Shown here in pieces: positions 24,117 to 32,927 of a stretch of 64,000 nt of DNA. The notes beneath the pieces are model-generated. The model made no database searches. It saw only the letters and a list, made by a program, of their open reading frames with translations, and was not told the DNA's origin. This DNA comes from Chitinophaga qingshengii (GTDB lineage: Bacteria > Bacteroidota > Bacteroidia > Chitinophagales > Chitinophagaceae). The position numbers and the translations under genes are program-made. The DNA lies in contig NZ_JACVFC010000004.1 of NCBI RefSeq assembly GCF_014529935.1, forward strand, positions 124,001 to 188,000, written 5' to 3'. How positions within the stretch are numbered: position 1 is the first letter of the stretch; each line of letters begins with the position of its first letter.

Positions 24117-25520
24117 ATGTACGTTAAACAATTATACACCAATTGCCTGTCTGAGGCAGCTTATTTCATCGAATCCGGTGGAGTGGCTGCAGTGATAGAC
24201 CCACTGCGGGATATCGATGTATACCTGGACCTTGCCAAAGAACGCAATGCCACGATTAAATACATTTTTGAAACACATTTCCACGCGGACTTCGTGTCGG
24301 GTCATCTGGAGCTGGCGAAAGCGACCGGCGCACAGATCGTGTTTGGTCCGAATGCAGAAACCGGTTTTAACGCCTATGTGGCAAAAGATAATGAAACCTT
24401 CGCTATCGGTGAGCTAACCATCGAAGTATTACATACACCAGGACATACCCTGGAATCTTCCTGTTACCTGTTGCTTGATGCCAACAAGACGCCGCACGCT
24501 GTATTCACCGGCGATACGCTGTTTGTTGGAGATGTGGGCCGCCCGGACCTGTTCAGCGGCAACCTCACCAAGGAAGAACTGGCTGCGTTCCTGTTCGATT
24601 CCCTGAACAACCGCATCAAAACATTACCAGATAACGTAATCGTATACCCTGCGCATGGTCCCGGATCTGCCTGTGGTAAAAACCTCGGTCCGAATACCTA
24701 TAGCACTATCGGAGAAGAAAAAGCCACCAACTACGCATTGCTGGCTACCGATAAGGCACAGTTCATCCAGGAAGTGACCAGTGGCTTATCTACACCGCCT
24801 TCTTATTTCCCGATTAATGCGAAAATCAACAAGGAAGGTTATGATGCTCTGCAGGCTGTGATGAGCAAAGCGCTGCAACCGCTTTCTCCCGCTGCTTTGA
24901 AAGAAAGACGTGCCGCAGGCGCGTTGATACTGGATACACGCCCGGCTACCGAATTTGGAAACGGTTTTGTGCCTGAATCCATCAGCATCGGTCTGGAAGG
25001 CCGTTTTGCAGAATGGGCGGGCAGCCTGTTACCATTTGATCAGGAAATTATCCTGGTAACTACACCTGGCAAAGAAGAAGAAACCGTAGTGAGAATGGCC
25101 CGCGTAGGTTTTGAAAACGTAGCAGGTTATCTCGAAGGTGGTTTCCCTGCCTGGGAAGCAGCCGGCGAAGAAAGAGATATGATCATCACTGTAGAGGCAG
25201 ATGAACTGGCGATGGATGTTCCTCATGACGATAACCTCGTGATAGTGGACGTTCGTAAACCGGTAGAATACGCCAACGGACATATTAAAGATGCCATCAA
25301 CATCTCCCTGGGAGATATGATGGACGCCGCCAACCTGGCTAACCTGGAAGAGCATCTGAACCTGTATGTACACTGCCAGGGCGGTTATCGCAGCATTATT
25401 GCCTGCTCTATCCTGAAAAGAGAAGGTATCCACAACCTGCGTAATGTAGAAGGTGGTTTCGCCAAAATGAAAGATGAAAAAGGGTTGGAAGTAGTACAGG
25501 AAAAAAATGTACTGAACTAA
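24117..25520 (+). CDS. CstB-like persulfide dioxygenase with two rhodanese domains
   Basis: 467 residues. The N-terminal metallo-beta-lactamase fold (~1-240) has THFHADFVSGH, HTPGHT, FTGDTLFVGDVGRPDL and YPAHGPGS, the iron ligands of ETHE1/persulfide dioxygenases. A first rhodanese domain (~265-360) lacks the catalytic Cys (VTTPGKEEE at that loop). The second (~370-460) keeps it in HCQGGYRS. This order, dioxygenase, dead rhodanese, live rhodanese, is that of CstB from Staphylococcus, which turns persulfides into thiosulfate. It probably detoxifies sulfide-derived persulfides. Upstream is a Cys-less ArsR regulator, downstream a strong hairpin. Confidence 0.92.
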   Translation: MYVKQLYTNCLSEAAYFIESGGVAAVIDPLRDIDVYLDLAKERNATIKYIFETHFHADFVSGHLELAKATGAQIVFGPNAETGFNAYVAKDNETFAIGELTIEVLHTPGHTLESSCYLLLDANKTPHAVFTGDTLFVGDVGRPDLFSGNLTKEELAAFLFDSLNNRIKTLPDNVIVYPAHGPGSACGKNLGPNTYSTIGEEKATNYALLATDKAQFIQEVTSGLSTPPSYFPINAKINKEGYDALQAVMSKALQPLSPAALKERRAAGALILDTRPATEFGNGFVPESISIGLEGRFAEWAGSLLPFDQEIILVTTPGKEEETVVRMARVGFENVAGYLEGGFPAWEAAGEERDMIITVEADELAMDVPHDDNLVIVDVRKPVEYANGHIKDAINISLGDMMDAANLANLEEHLNLYVHCQGGYRSIIACSILKREGIHNLRNVEGGFAKMKDEKGLEVVQEKNVLN

Positions 25521-25544
25521 TAACCGTTCAACGATCGTATATCA

Positions 25545-25582
25545 GCAGGCCGCAAGGGATTCCCTTGCGGCCTGCCTGTTTT
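25545..25582 (+). terminator. Terminator after CstB-like gene
   Basis: Fifteen-base arms GCAGGCCGCAAGGGA (25545-25559) and complement (25561-25575) followed by CTGTTTTT. Very stable GC-rich stem. Confidence 0.88.
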
Positions 25583-25769
25583 TACATAGATAAATAAGAT
25601 TATGTGTACCACTGCGGCCATTTTTCCCCGAATCCTTTATTGCAGCCGCTTTTTAAAGGGGATACTTTTATTGTTGTATCAATTTTCTATTGATTAACAA
25701 TTAGTTAAGTGAGAAAAAATTTTCTATTAGCATGTTATTTGTTATCTTCTGGAACTAAAACTTTCTACC

Positions 25770-26255
25770 ATGAATAGAAAATCCTTAGCAATCGCCCTTT
25801 TGATGGTGATGGGCATGTTCTTTTTCGCCTGTAAACCATCGGATAGTAAAATTCAGCAGGCCGTCAATGAAAAACTGAGCACTATTCCCGGCATTACTGC
25901 GGAAGTAAAAAGCGGCGTAGTAACCCTGAGCGGCGAAGTGACCGACGATGCCGCCAAAGCAGCAGCGGAAGAAGCTTTAAAAGGTGTTTCCGGTGTTAAA
26001 TCTGTCACCAACAACATCACCGTAAAAGCGCCGGAACCTACACCAGCACCGGTTACCATCAACCCCGACGACGTACTGAAGAAAACTCTTGATTCTGCTT
26101 ATGCCGCAGCCGGATTTTCTACCGTATCCGTAGCGGTAGCCAATGGTGAAGTTACCCTGACAGGTGAAGCTAAAAAGAGCGATCTGCGCAAGATTATGCA
26201 AACAGCCCAGGAGTCCAAACCCAAGAAAGTTAACAACAATCTTAAATTGAAATAA
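25770..26255 (+). CDS. Lipoprotein with two BON domains
   Basis: 161 residues. Lipoprotein signal ending FFFAC (Cys21). Two BON repeats: ~26-90 (KIQQAVNEKLSTIPGITAEV, GVVTLSGEVTD) and ~98-161 (VLKKTLDSAYAAAGFSTVSV, GEVTLTGEAKK). BON domains in OsmY-like proteins bind membranes or the envelope and are often osmotic-stress proteins. A second BON-like protein with LysM follows 19 bp later, so the two probably form an envelope unit. Confidence 0.9.
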   Translation: MNRKSLAIALLMVMGMFFFACKPSDSKIQQAVNEKLSTIPGITAEVKSGVVTLSGEVTDDAAKAAAEEALKGVSGVKSVTNNITVKAPEPTPAPVTINPDDVLKKTLDSAYAAAGFSTVSVAVANGEVTLTGEAKKSDLRKIMQTAQESKPKKVNNNLKLK

Positions 26256-26274
26256 CCCTTTAAAAATTATTGTC

Positions 26275-26649
26275 ATGAGCTTACAGGATAAATACCAGGA
26301 ACTGATCAGCCAGGCTAATAGTGCCGGTGTTACCAATTTACAGGTAAGGGAACAGGACAATGTACTGTACATCGATGGGGAAGCTACCGCCGACGTGAAA
26401 GACCAACTGTGGAGCACCTACGAAAAACTGGACCCCGACATGCGTGCTGCTGATGTAGTGATGAACATCGCTGTCGCAGATGGCGGTGGTGGGGAACAGA
26501 CCTACGAAGTAAAGCCCGGCGACAGTTTGAGCAAGATTGCCAAAAACTATCCCGGCGTATCCTGGAAAGATATCTATGAGGCCAATAAAGACCAGATCAA
26601 AGACCCCAACCTGATCCAACCAGGGTGGAAACTGAAAATACCCGGATGA
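26275..26649 (+). CDS. BON-LysM domain protein (Kbp/YgaU-like)
   Basis: 124 residues with no signal peptide. A BON-like N-terminal half (~8-68, NLQVREQDNVLYIDGEATAD) is followed by a C-terminal LysM (~76-123, YEVKPGDSLSKIAKNYPG, then WKDIYEANKDQIKDPNLIQP). The same order is seen in E. coli Kbp/YgaU, a cytoplasmic potassium-binding protein. A role in K+ sensing is inferred from that; a cell-wall role would need export, for which no signal is seen. Cotranscribed with the BON lipoprotein. Confidence 0.9.
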   Translation: MSLQDKYQELISQANSAGVTNLQVREQDNVLYIDGEATADVKDQLWSTYEKLDPDMRAADVVMNIAVADGGGGEQTYEVKPGDSLSKIAKNYPGVSWKDIYEANKDQIKDPNLIQPGWKLKIPG

Positions 26650-26669
26650 TAACAGATCATACAGGTTAT

Positions 26670-26708
26670 AAAAACGAAGCCCTGAGCAATGCTCAGGGCT
26701 TCGTTTTT
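26670..26708. terminator. Bidirectional terminator BON-LysM / acyltransferase
   Basis: Perfect 18-base arms (26670-26687 and 26691-26708) with core CGAAGCCCTGAGC, loop AAT, A run before and T run after. It serves the two convergent genes. Confidence 0.92.
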
Positions 26709-27577
26709 TATTTTGTTTCCGTACCGGGATAGGTGTGTTTCCATCTTCTGTGGCTCCATACCCATACTTCCGGTTGTTCGTGAATATTTTTCTCCAGGAA
26801 ACGTACGAAAGATTCGGTGATCTCGCCTACGGGCGCCTGTTGTGGTTCTTCAAACATCAGTTTGAGGGTAGCGTGGTAATATCCCCGCTTCTTTTTACGG
26901 ATATCTACAAATACAACAGGAATATCATTTCTGCGGGCCGCCATTTCAGGGCCTTTGTAGAAAGGCGTCATTTTATTGAGGAAAGGATACCAGAAGCAGC
27001 TTTTCGGATTACCCGGGTTCTGGTCGGCCACTAATGCAATCAGATATTGTTTATCGAGCCATGGCTTCATACTGTTGGCCATGTCATTGGCAGGAATCAG
27101 GATAGAGCCGAATTTCTCCCGGAAATGGCGGAACATACGGTCTGCCGGCTTGCTGCTGAGTGGCATGTACACCACGAGGAAAGGGAAAGCCACCCCCTGC
27201 ATACAGAACAGGTTGGCCCATTCCCAGTTGAAGTTATGTCCCAGGTGCAGCTGGCAGCTCTTGCCTTTGGCGTATAATTCATGCAGCACTGTCAGATCGC
27301 AGATAAAACGTTCCTGCAGCTGCTTTTTGCTCATGGTGAGCAGTTTGATGGTTTCCACCATCATATCGGTGAGATTGCGGTAGTATTTTTTTGCCAGCTG
27401 GTGAAGCTCTTCCGGTGATTTGTCCGGGAAAGCCTGCTTCATATTAGCCAGTACTACTTGTCTCCGGTATCTGAACACGTAAAACACCAGTACATACAGA
27501 ACGTCGCTGATGAAGTAAAGTACCGGGAAAGGCAATAAGGAAATGCCATAACAAAAAGCAAGTAGTAAATAGTACAT
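26708..27577 (-). CDS. LpxL/HtrB-like lipid A acyltransferase family protein
   Basis: 289 residues. An N-terminal membrane anchor (~5-35) is followed by an acyltransferase domain with HNFNWEW near residue 113 (the HX4D/E catalytic motif), ADQNPGNPKS near 185 and FYKGPEMAARRNDIPVVFV near 210. Members add secondary acyl chains to lipid A at the inner membrane. The C-terminus PEVWVWSHRRWKH is the family ending (WxWxHRRWK). A minus-strand -7 box TACCTTTG lies at 27610-27603. Confidence 0.93.
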   Translation of the reverse strand: MYYLLLAFCYGISLLPFPVLYFISDVLYVLVFYVFRYRRQVVLANMKQAFPDKSPEELHQLAKKYYRNLTDMMVETIKLLTMSKKQLQERFICDLTVLHELYAKGKSCQLHLGHNFNWEWANLFCMQGVAFPFLVVYMPLSSKPADRMFRHFREKFGSILIPANDMANSMKPWLDKQYLIALVADQNPGNPKSCFWYPFLNKMTPFYKGPEMAARRNDIPVVFVDIRKKKRGYYHATLKLMFEEPQQAPVGEITESFVRFLEKNIHEQPEVWVWSHRRWKHTYPGTETK

Positions 27578-27602
27578 ATTCCTGTATAACTTAAACGCAC
27601 GG

Positions 27603-27610
27603 CAAAGGTA
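27603..27610 (-). promoter_or_regulatory. -7 box (TACCTTTG) of the acyltransferase gene
   Basis: Exact TAnnTTTG on the minus strand in the 53-bp gap behind nadB. It predicts a start near 27596, ~20 nt ahead of the ATG. Confidence 0.45.
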
Positions 27611-27630
27611 GTGAAAACCAACGGGTTGGC

Positions 27631-29229
27631 TTACAAGACAATATTTTGCACCAGCTCACATTTGTACGGGTAATCTGTGTTGTAATGCAGGCCCCTGCTT
27701 TCTTTGCGGAAGGAAGCTCCTTTAACGATCAGATAGCCGGCCGTGATCAGGTTACGCAGTTCACACAGTTGCGGAGATACTTCTGTTTTTTCATACAGTG
27801 CTTCCGTTTCTTCGTGCAGCATATCCAGGCGGCGAAGGGCGCGTGCCAGACGTTCGTTGGTACGTACAATACCCACGTAGTCACTCATGATCTGTTTCAG
27901 TTCCTTCAGGCTCTGCGTGATGAGGATCATCTCCCTGGGGGCGGTAGTACCGCGGGCATCCCAGTCGGGCACGTTTTCACGGTATTCCAGCGCATCTATT
28001 TTGGCGGTAGCATCCATGAAGCAACGATGCGCGAATACCATGGCTTCCAGCAGGGAGTTGGAAGCGAGGCGGTTGGCGCCATGCAGACCGGTGCTGGCAC
28101 ATTCGCCACAGGCATACAGGTTACGGATGGAGGTTTGGCCCCACTCGTTGGTTTTGATACCGCCGCAGCTGTAATGTGCTGCCGGTTGTACAGGGATCAT
28201 CTGATGCTGTACATCGATGCCCATCGCCTTACAGGTTTCGTAAATATTGGGAAAATGATGAATGAACTTCTCTATGTCCATATGGCGGCAGTCGAGATAC
28301 ACGTGCTCCATGCCGGTGATCTTCATTTCACTGTCGATAGCGCGGGCCACAATATCGCGTGGCGCCAGTGACAGGCGCGGATCGTACTTGTGCATGAAGT
28401 CTTCGCCGTGCACATTGCGGAGAATACCGCCATCGCCCCGTACGGCTTCTGTGATCAGGAAAGAAGGATTAACGCCGGGCTGATACAAGGCAGTAGGGTG
28501 AAACTGGATGAACTCCATATTTTCGATACGGCCTTTGGCGCGGTACACCATGGCTACGCCGTCGCCGGTAGCGATGGTAGGATTGGTGGTACTGCGGTAT
28601 ACCTGGCCGTTGCCCCCGGTAGCCAGCAAGGTTACTTTCGCCAGAATGGTCTCAATTTTCCTGTTGTTGAGGTTGAGTACATATACGCCGAAACATTCAA
28701 TGTCCGGGGTGGATTTGGTAACCAGGTAGCCGAGATGGTGTTGGGTAATGAGGTCTACCACGAAACAGTGGGTAACCAGTTCTATATTAGGCCGGCGGTG
28801 TATCGCTTCGAGCAGCGCTCGTTCAATTTCTTTACCGGTAACGTCTTTATGGTGTATCACCCGGAATACGGAATGGCCGCCTTCACGGCCGAGGGAGAAA
28901 TCACCATCCGGGTTTTTATCGAAATTGGCGCCCCATTCGATGATTTCATTGACTCTTTCCGGTCCTTCCGTGACTACAATTTCCACGGTGCGTTCGTTAC
29001 AGAGTCCGTCTCCTGCTATGAGGGTATCTTCGATGTGTTTTTCAAAGCTGTCGTTTTCCAGATCGTTGACCACGGCCACGCCACCCTGTGCGTACTTGGT
29101 ATTGGTCTCATCCTCACGGCTTTTGGTAATAATGGTGATCTTTTTATCAGGGCATTGCTGTGACACTTTGAGTGCATAGGTCAAGCCTGCAATCCCGGAA
29201 CCGATGACAAGAAAGTCTGTTTGCTGCAT
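27631..29229 (-). CDS. nadB: L-aspartate oxidase
   Basis: Oxidises L-aspartate to iminoaspartate with FAD, the first step of NAD synthesis. The true start is ATG 29229 (MQQTDFLVIGSGIAGLTYAL), giving 532 residues; the open frame runs on to 29613 through a neighbouring gene in another frame and that extension is not coding. Motifs: FAD loop GSGIAG (~10-15), TKYAQGGVAVV (~48), GREGGHSVFRVIHHKDVTG (~125), MEFIQFHPTALYQPG (~235), HYSCGGI and GLHGANRLASNSLLEA (~355-390). The C-terminal helical domain is present. nadA and nadC are not nearby. Confidence 0.95.
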   Translation of the reverse strand: MQQTDFLVIGSGIAGLTYALKVSQQCPDKKITIITKSREDETNTKYAQGGVAVVNDLENDSFEKHIEDTLIAGDGLCNERTVEIVVTEGPERVNEIIEWGANFDKNPDGDFSLGREGGHSVFRVIHHKDVTGKEIERALLEAIHRRPNIELVTHCFVVDLITQHHLGYLVTKSTPDIECFGVYVLNLNNRKIETILAKVTLLATGGNGQVYRSTTNPTIATGDGVAMVYRAKGRIENMEFIQFHPTALYQPGVNPSFLITEAVRGDGGILRNVHGEDFMHKYDPRLSLAPRDIVARAIDSEMKITGMEHVYLDCRHMDIEKFIHHFPNIYETCKAMGIDVQHQMIPVQPAAHYSCGGIKTNEWGQTSIRNLYACGECASTGLHGANRLASNSLLEAMVFAHRCFMDATAKIDALEYRENVPDWDARGTTAPREMILITQSLKELKQIMSDYVGIVRTNERLARALRRLDMLHEETEALYEKTEVSPQLCELRNLITAGYLIVKGASFRKESRGLHYNTDYPYKCELVQNIVL

Positions 29230-29276
29230 AGGGTACGAAATTACCGCTTTTTTGATACCAATACCGGTGATTTTTG

Positions 29277-29939
29277 TCAGCGGCGATAATACTGTACCGC
29301 CCCATAAACCAATCCCGCCTGGGCCAGGCCATAGGTGAGCATCACCAGTTGTCCGCCCCCCGGCAGCGGATGGTAAAACCGTCCCAGTGCGATCAGGGAA
29401 TCGGATACTACAAACAGCAGCGCACCTATCACGCAATACCAGGCCATCCGCTGGTAGCGGAAATGGAAAGCATGAATCACACTTTGCAGCATAATGGAAA
29501 TCACCAGCGAATAGATGATCACCGGGATCACCATTGTGCCGAGGTAAGGCGCCAGGAAAAGGATGTAACCGATGACAGCAGCGGCGTTCAGAAATACCCA
29601 GAGATACTTGCAATGTGGTACCGGTGGATTGCTATACCGGATGGTGAGAAAGAAGATAATATAGAAAACGTGACCGACCAGAAAACAGCCCAGTCCGGAT
29701 AAAAACAGGTGGTCAAACATCAGTAACACATCTCCCAACAAACAAAATACCAGGGCTCCGTACATCCATGCCCGTTGTTTGCCCGGCATCATACTGTCAG
29801 CAGAAAGGAAGTAAACCGCCAACAGCGGTACCAGCAAAGGTTTGGTAGCAAAACGAAAACCGTCCATATTCAGGCTGATCAGTATCAGATCGGCCAGCAG
29901 GGTCAGGAAATAGAGGACTAACCATCTGGATGCGTTCAT
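29277..29939 (-). CDS. YhhN/TMEM86-family lysoplasmalogenase-like membrane protein
   Basis: 220 residues with about eight membrane spans. Conserved acidic membrane motifs are ALVFCLLGDVLLMF near residue 65 and GALLFVVSDSLIALG near 175. TMEM86/YhhN proteins hydrolyse the vinyl-ether bond of lysoplasmalogens; the bacterial substrate here is not known. It lies between the sensor kinase gene (46 bp upstream) and nadB (47 bp downstream) on the same strand, so could be cotranscribed. Confidence 0.85.
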   Translation of the reverse strand: MNASRWLVLYFLTLLADLILISLNMDGFRFATKPLLVPLLAVYFLSADSMMPGKQRAWMYGALVFCLLGDVLLMFDHLFLSGLGCFLVGHVFYIIFFLTIRYSNPPVPHCKYLWVFLNAAAVIGYILFLAPYLGTMVIPVIIYSLVISIMLQSVIHAFHFRYQRMAWYCVIGALLFVVSDSLIALGRFYHPLPGGGQLVMLTYGLAQAGLVYGAVQYYRR

Positions 29940-29985
29940 GAGCTGTATAAGTTGTTATTACAATATAACAAAGTTTTTGTAAAAC

Positions 29986-31326
29986 TCAGGTATTCAGTAA
30001 GATAAAGAACGTAGAGCCGTTGCCGTTATTACCCGGGCTGATTACTTTCAGCTGGCCCCCATGCATCTGAATGATTTGCTGGGATAAGCTGAGACCAATG
30101 CCCGAGCCGGTTTTTTTAGTGGTGAAGAAGGGAATGAAAATTTTATTCATGGCCTCGGTATCAATACCAGGGCCGTTATCGGTGATCTCTATACAAACCT
30201 GCTGGATATTGTTGAGAAACACTTTCATGTGGATGCCGGCGTTGTCAGTATGTTCCAGCGCATCCATTGCGTTTTTGACCAGGTTGATGAGCACCATCTG
30301 CAACTGTGATATATCGGCATGTATCTCTACGTTTTCCGCATCTACCTCCAGTTGAAAGTGAATATTACGCTGTTTCATATCGGCCTGGAACAGGCTGCTC
30401 ACCGTGGATACCAGTGATTTAATATTAACGCGGGTAAACTGGGGTTGTGGCAGCGTCGTATAATCGCGGTAGGCATTGACGAAATTCATGATGCCTTTAC
30501 TGCGGCTTTCTACTGTCAGCAGGGCTTCCCGGAGATCTTCAATGCCTTCCCGGTTACCGGAGGAAGGGGCGATGTCCAGGTCCACAATTTCTTTCATGGT
30601 GCCGATCAGTGATACAATAGGCGTAACGGAGTTCATGATCTCATGCCGTAAGATTTTAGTCAGGTTCTGCCAGGCTTCCAGCTCTTTTTTCTGCAGTTCG
30701 GAATGGATGTTCTGGATAGAGATCAGTTTGATGAGACGCCCTTGTAAGCGCACCGTAGCAGCATGTATAGACAGCTGTTGTTCCTGCCTGGTGGCGTATA
30801 GTGTTTTATTGCCGGAAGAGAGTTCATTGAGCAGCTCCGCGAGACCGGGGTGCACCGGTTTCAGCTCCGCCACATTCCGCAGGCGATAGATGCCCAGCAG
30901 GCGGAAAGCCGCGGGGTTGATCAGTTCTATCCGGCCTTCCGCATCAAATGAAAACACGCCGATACTGATATGCTGAATAAGGGTGTCAATATATTTCAGG
31001 TTGGCTTCCTTCTCTGCACGTGTTTGCCGGAAAGCCTCCAATACTTCGTTGAACTGGTGGTTGAGCATCCGGAAGCTGCGGCCGAGCTGATTATCGGCGC
31101 TGAAGCGGATAGAGAAATCCTCATACCGGATAGATTCGAGGAAGAGCGTGAGTTTACGGTTGATCCGGTTGAGATAATGGTAGATACCGTATATCTGTAA
31201 TGCCACCAGTGGTATGGTGAGCACTGTCAGGGGTGTCATGCCATGCATGAACAGCCATACTGCCGCCGCCAGCGTAAGGGTGAGCAGCAGTATACGGAGG
31301 ATGATATTGACGCTGAAGCGGTTCAT
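29986..31326 (-). CDS. NtrY-like sensor histidine kinase
   Basis: 446 residues. Two N-terminal membrane spans (~8-28, ~32-50) are separated by almost no periplasmic loop. A HAMP-like linker follows, then a PAS domain (~130-190) and a HisKA box with the phospho-accepting His in LRHEIMNSVTPIVSL (~225), then HATPase_c with NLVKNAMDALEH (~350), DNGPGIDTEAMNKIF and KTGSGIGLSLSQQI. With so small an external region it probably senses a membrane or cytoplasmic state. It lies 41 bp behind the NtrC-type regulator gene and is surely its partner; both diverge from an export cluster. Confidence 0.93.
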   Translation of the reverse strand: MNRFSVNIILRILLLTLTLAAAVWLFMHGMTPLTVLTIPLVALQIYGIYHYLNRINRKLTLFLESIRYEDFSIRFSADNQLGRSFRMLNHQFNEVLEAFRQTRAEKEANLKYIDTLIQHISIGVFSFDAEGRIELINPAAFRLLGIYRLRNVAELKPVHPGLAELLNELSSGNKTLYATRQEQQLSIHAATVRLQGRLIKLISIQNIHSELQKKELEAWQNLTKILRHEIMNSVTPIVSLIGTMKEIVDLDIAPSSGNREGIEDLREALLTVESRSKGIMNFVNAYRDYTTLPQPQFTRVNIKSLVSTVSSLFQADMKQRNIHFQLEVDAENVEIHADISQLQMVLINLVKNAMDALEHTDNAGIHMKVFLNNIQQVCIEITDNGPGIDTEAMNKIFIPFFTTKKTGSGIGLSLSQQIIQMHGGQLKVISPGNNGNGSTFFILLNT

Positions 31327-31367
31327 GATGGTGTGTTTGCCGGAATAAAGCCCGGCAAAACCGGATA

Positions 31368-32705
31368 CTAAATATTGTATTTCTCGAGCCTTCTGTACAG
31401 GGCGGCTCTGCTGAGGCCCAGTTCCTTGGCGGCTTCGGTGATATTCCCGTTACATTTTTTCATGGCCTGGGTGATGATGGTACGTTCCATTTCTTCCAGG
31501 TTGTAACCGGTATCCATTTGCTGATCGGGCGTGCTGTTGTTTTTCACGAACACGTCTTTCGCCTGCAGTGTTTTGCCCTGGGAGAGGATGACCGCTCTTT
31601 CCATGGCATGTTGCAGCTCACGGATATTACCGGGCCATTCATATTTTTCCAGTTGCTGGATCAGGGATTCATGCATACTGTTCACCGTACGTTTGTATTT
31701 ATCGCGGTAGAGTTGCAGGAAATGTTCGGCCAGCGGAACGATGTCTTCCTTGCGTTCGCGCAGGGGGGGCAGGTGTATTTCGATGGTGTTGATACGGTAT
31801 AGCAAATCCTGGCGGAACAGGTGTTGTGCCGCCTGTTGCTGGATGTTACGGTTAGTAGCGCATATCAGTCTAACGTCAATGGGTATACTCTTATTGGAGC
31901 CTACTTTGGTGACCGATCTGTTTTGCAGTACCGTTAATAGTTTGGCTTGAAAAGGAATAGAGATATTTCCGATTTCATCGAGAAAGATGGTACCGCCTGC
32001 GGCCTCTTCAAAGCGGCCGGCCCTGTCTTCGCGGGCATCGGTAAAGGCGCCTTTTACGTGACCGAAAAGTTCGCTTTCGAAAAGTGTTTCGCTGATGGCG
32101 CCAAGATCTACGCTGACAATGGGTTTGGCACTGCGGTGTGATTGCTGGTGGATATGCCGTGCCAGCATATCTTTACCGGTGCCGTTTTCTCCCAGTATCA
32201 GTACATTGGCATCGGTAGCGGCTACACGGGAAACGGTATCAAATACCGCCTGCATAGCCGGACTGTTACCTACAATGAGATTACCCGTATTGTGTACTAC
32301 CGGTGGTTTATCCAGTTTGGATGCCCGTTTATTGTAGGCTGTTTGTATAGTGGCCAGTAATTTTTCATTTTCCCAGGGCTTGAGCACAAAATCCACTGCA
32401 CCGGATTTGATGGCTCTCACCGCCATTTCCACATCGCCATAGGCGGTGAATAAAACGACCGCTGTATCCGGTTTGATGTCGAGGATACGGTCCAGCCATT
32501 CAAAGCCTTCCTTGCCGCTGCTGAGGTCACGGGTGAAGTTCATATCCAGCAGGATCACATCGTAGTCGAAATTGGTGACCAGGTAGGGGATCTTCTGCGG
32601 ATTTTTTTCAAAATCCACCTGTTCAAAGTGCCGTTTCAACAGCAAACGAGCGGCGCGTAATACATCAACATCGTCATCAACGATCAGAATTTTTCCTGGT
32701 TGCAT
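31368..32705 (-). CDS. NtrC-type sigma-54 response regulator
   Basis: 445 residues. Receiver domain (~5-125) with the phospho-acceptor Asp in DYDVILLDMNF and Lys in FVLKPW. AAA+ domain (~145-380) with Walker A GENGTGKD, the sigma-54 contact loop as GAFTDA instead of GAFTGA, and Walker B GTIFLDEIGN. Fis-type helix-turn-helix at the end (ITEAAKELGLSRAALYRRLE). It activates sigma-54 promoters after phosphorylation. Its likely DNA sites are the two TGTCC-N6-GGACA palindromes at 32790-32827 in front of the divergent export cluster. A weak minus-strand -7-like TAATATTG lies at 32742-32735, so the same sites could also affect its own gene. Confidence 0.94.
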   Translation of the reverse strand: MQPGKILIVDDDVDVLRAARLLLKRHFEQVDFEKNPQKIPYLVTNFDYDVILLDMNFTRDLSSGKEGFEWLDRILDIKPDTAVVLFTAYGDVEMAVRAIKSGAVDFVLKPWENEKLLATIQTAYNKRASKLDKPPVVHNTGNLIVGNSPAMQAVFDTVSRVAATDANVLILGENGTGKDMLARHIHQQSHRSAKPIVSVDLGAISETLFESELFGHVKGAFTDAREDRAGRFEEAAGGTIFLDEIGNISIPFQAKLLTVLQNRSVTKVGSNKSIPIDVRLICATNRNIQQQAAQHLFRQDLLYRINTIEIHLPPLRERKEDIVPLAEHFLQLYRDKYKRTVNSMHESLIQQLEKYEWPGNIRELQHAMERAVILSQGKTLQAKDVFVKNNSTPDQQMDTGYNLEEMERTIITQAMKKCNGNITEAAKELGLSRAALYRRLEKYNI

Positions 32706-32789
32706 GGTGGTTATGAATAAAGGGTGAATGGTGACAATATTACAGAAAGATTTTTTTACAAATGCGCTTTATTTATGGGTTTTACAAAA

Positions 32790-32807
32790 GTGTCCGTTAA
32801 TGGACAC
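32790..32807. promoter_or_regulatory. Enhancer-like palindrome 1 (GTGTCC-N6-GGACAC)
   Basis: Perfect six-base arms with a six-base spacer. The core TGTCC-N6-GGACA is the same as in the site centred 21 bp downstream. It lies ~75-90 bp upstream of the sigma-54-like promoter, a normal place for an NtrC-family binding site. Confidence 0.75.
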
Positions 32808-32811
32808 CGGT

Positions 32812-32827
32812 TGTCCGCCATAGGACA
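32812..32827. promoter_or_regulatory. Enhancer-like palindrome 2 (TGTCC-N6-GGACA)
   Basis: Perfect five-base arms with a six-base spacer, identical in form to site 1. Centres at 32798.5 and 32819.5 are 21 bp apart, two turns of the helix, so two activator dimers would bind the same face. Confidence 0.75.
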
Positions 32828-32880
32828 TTTTTAAGGGGTTTTATACCGTAAAAGGCTTGTTGGTAAACGTTTTTGTGCTT

Positions 32881-32896
32881 TGGCATATGGATTGGA
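32881..32896 (+). promoter_or_regulatory. Sigma-54-like promoter (TGGCAT-N5-TTGGA)
   Basis: TGGCAT-ATGGA-TTGGA against consensus TGGCAC-N5-TTGCA/T. The -24 element and the spacing are right; the -12 element has GG where GC is usual. Transcription would start near 32907, ~20 nt ahead of the ATG at 32928. It lies directly downstream of the paired palindromes. Confidence 0.55.
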
Positions 32897-32927
32897 ATTC
32901 TCTGGTCACAAACTTTTTGATCTCAAC

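Noticed and set aside
29230..29613. N-terminal extension of nadB
   Set aside because: The frame is open here, but the translated text is unlike any aspartate oxidase and overlaps the YhhN gene; the FAD-binding start at 29229 fits.
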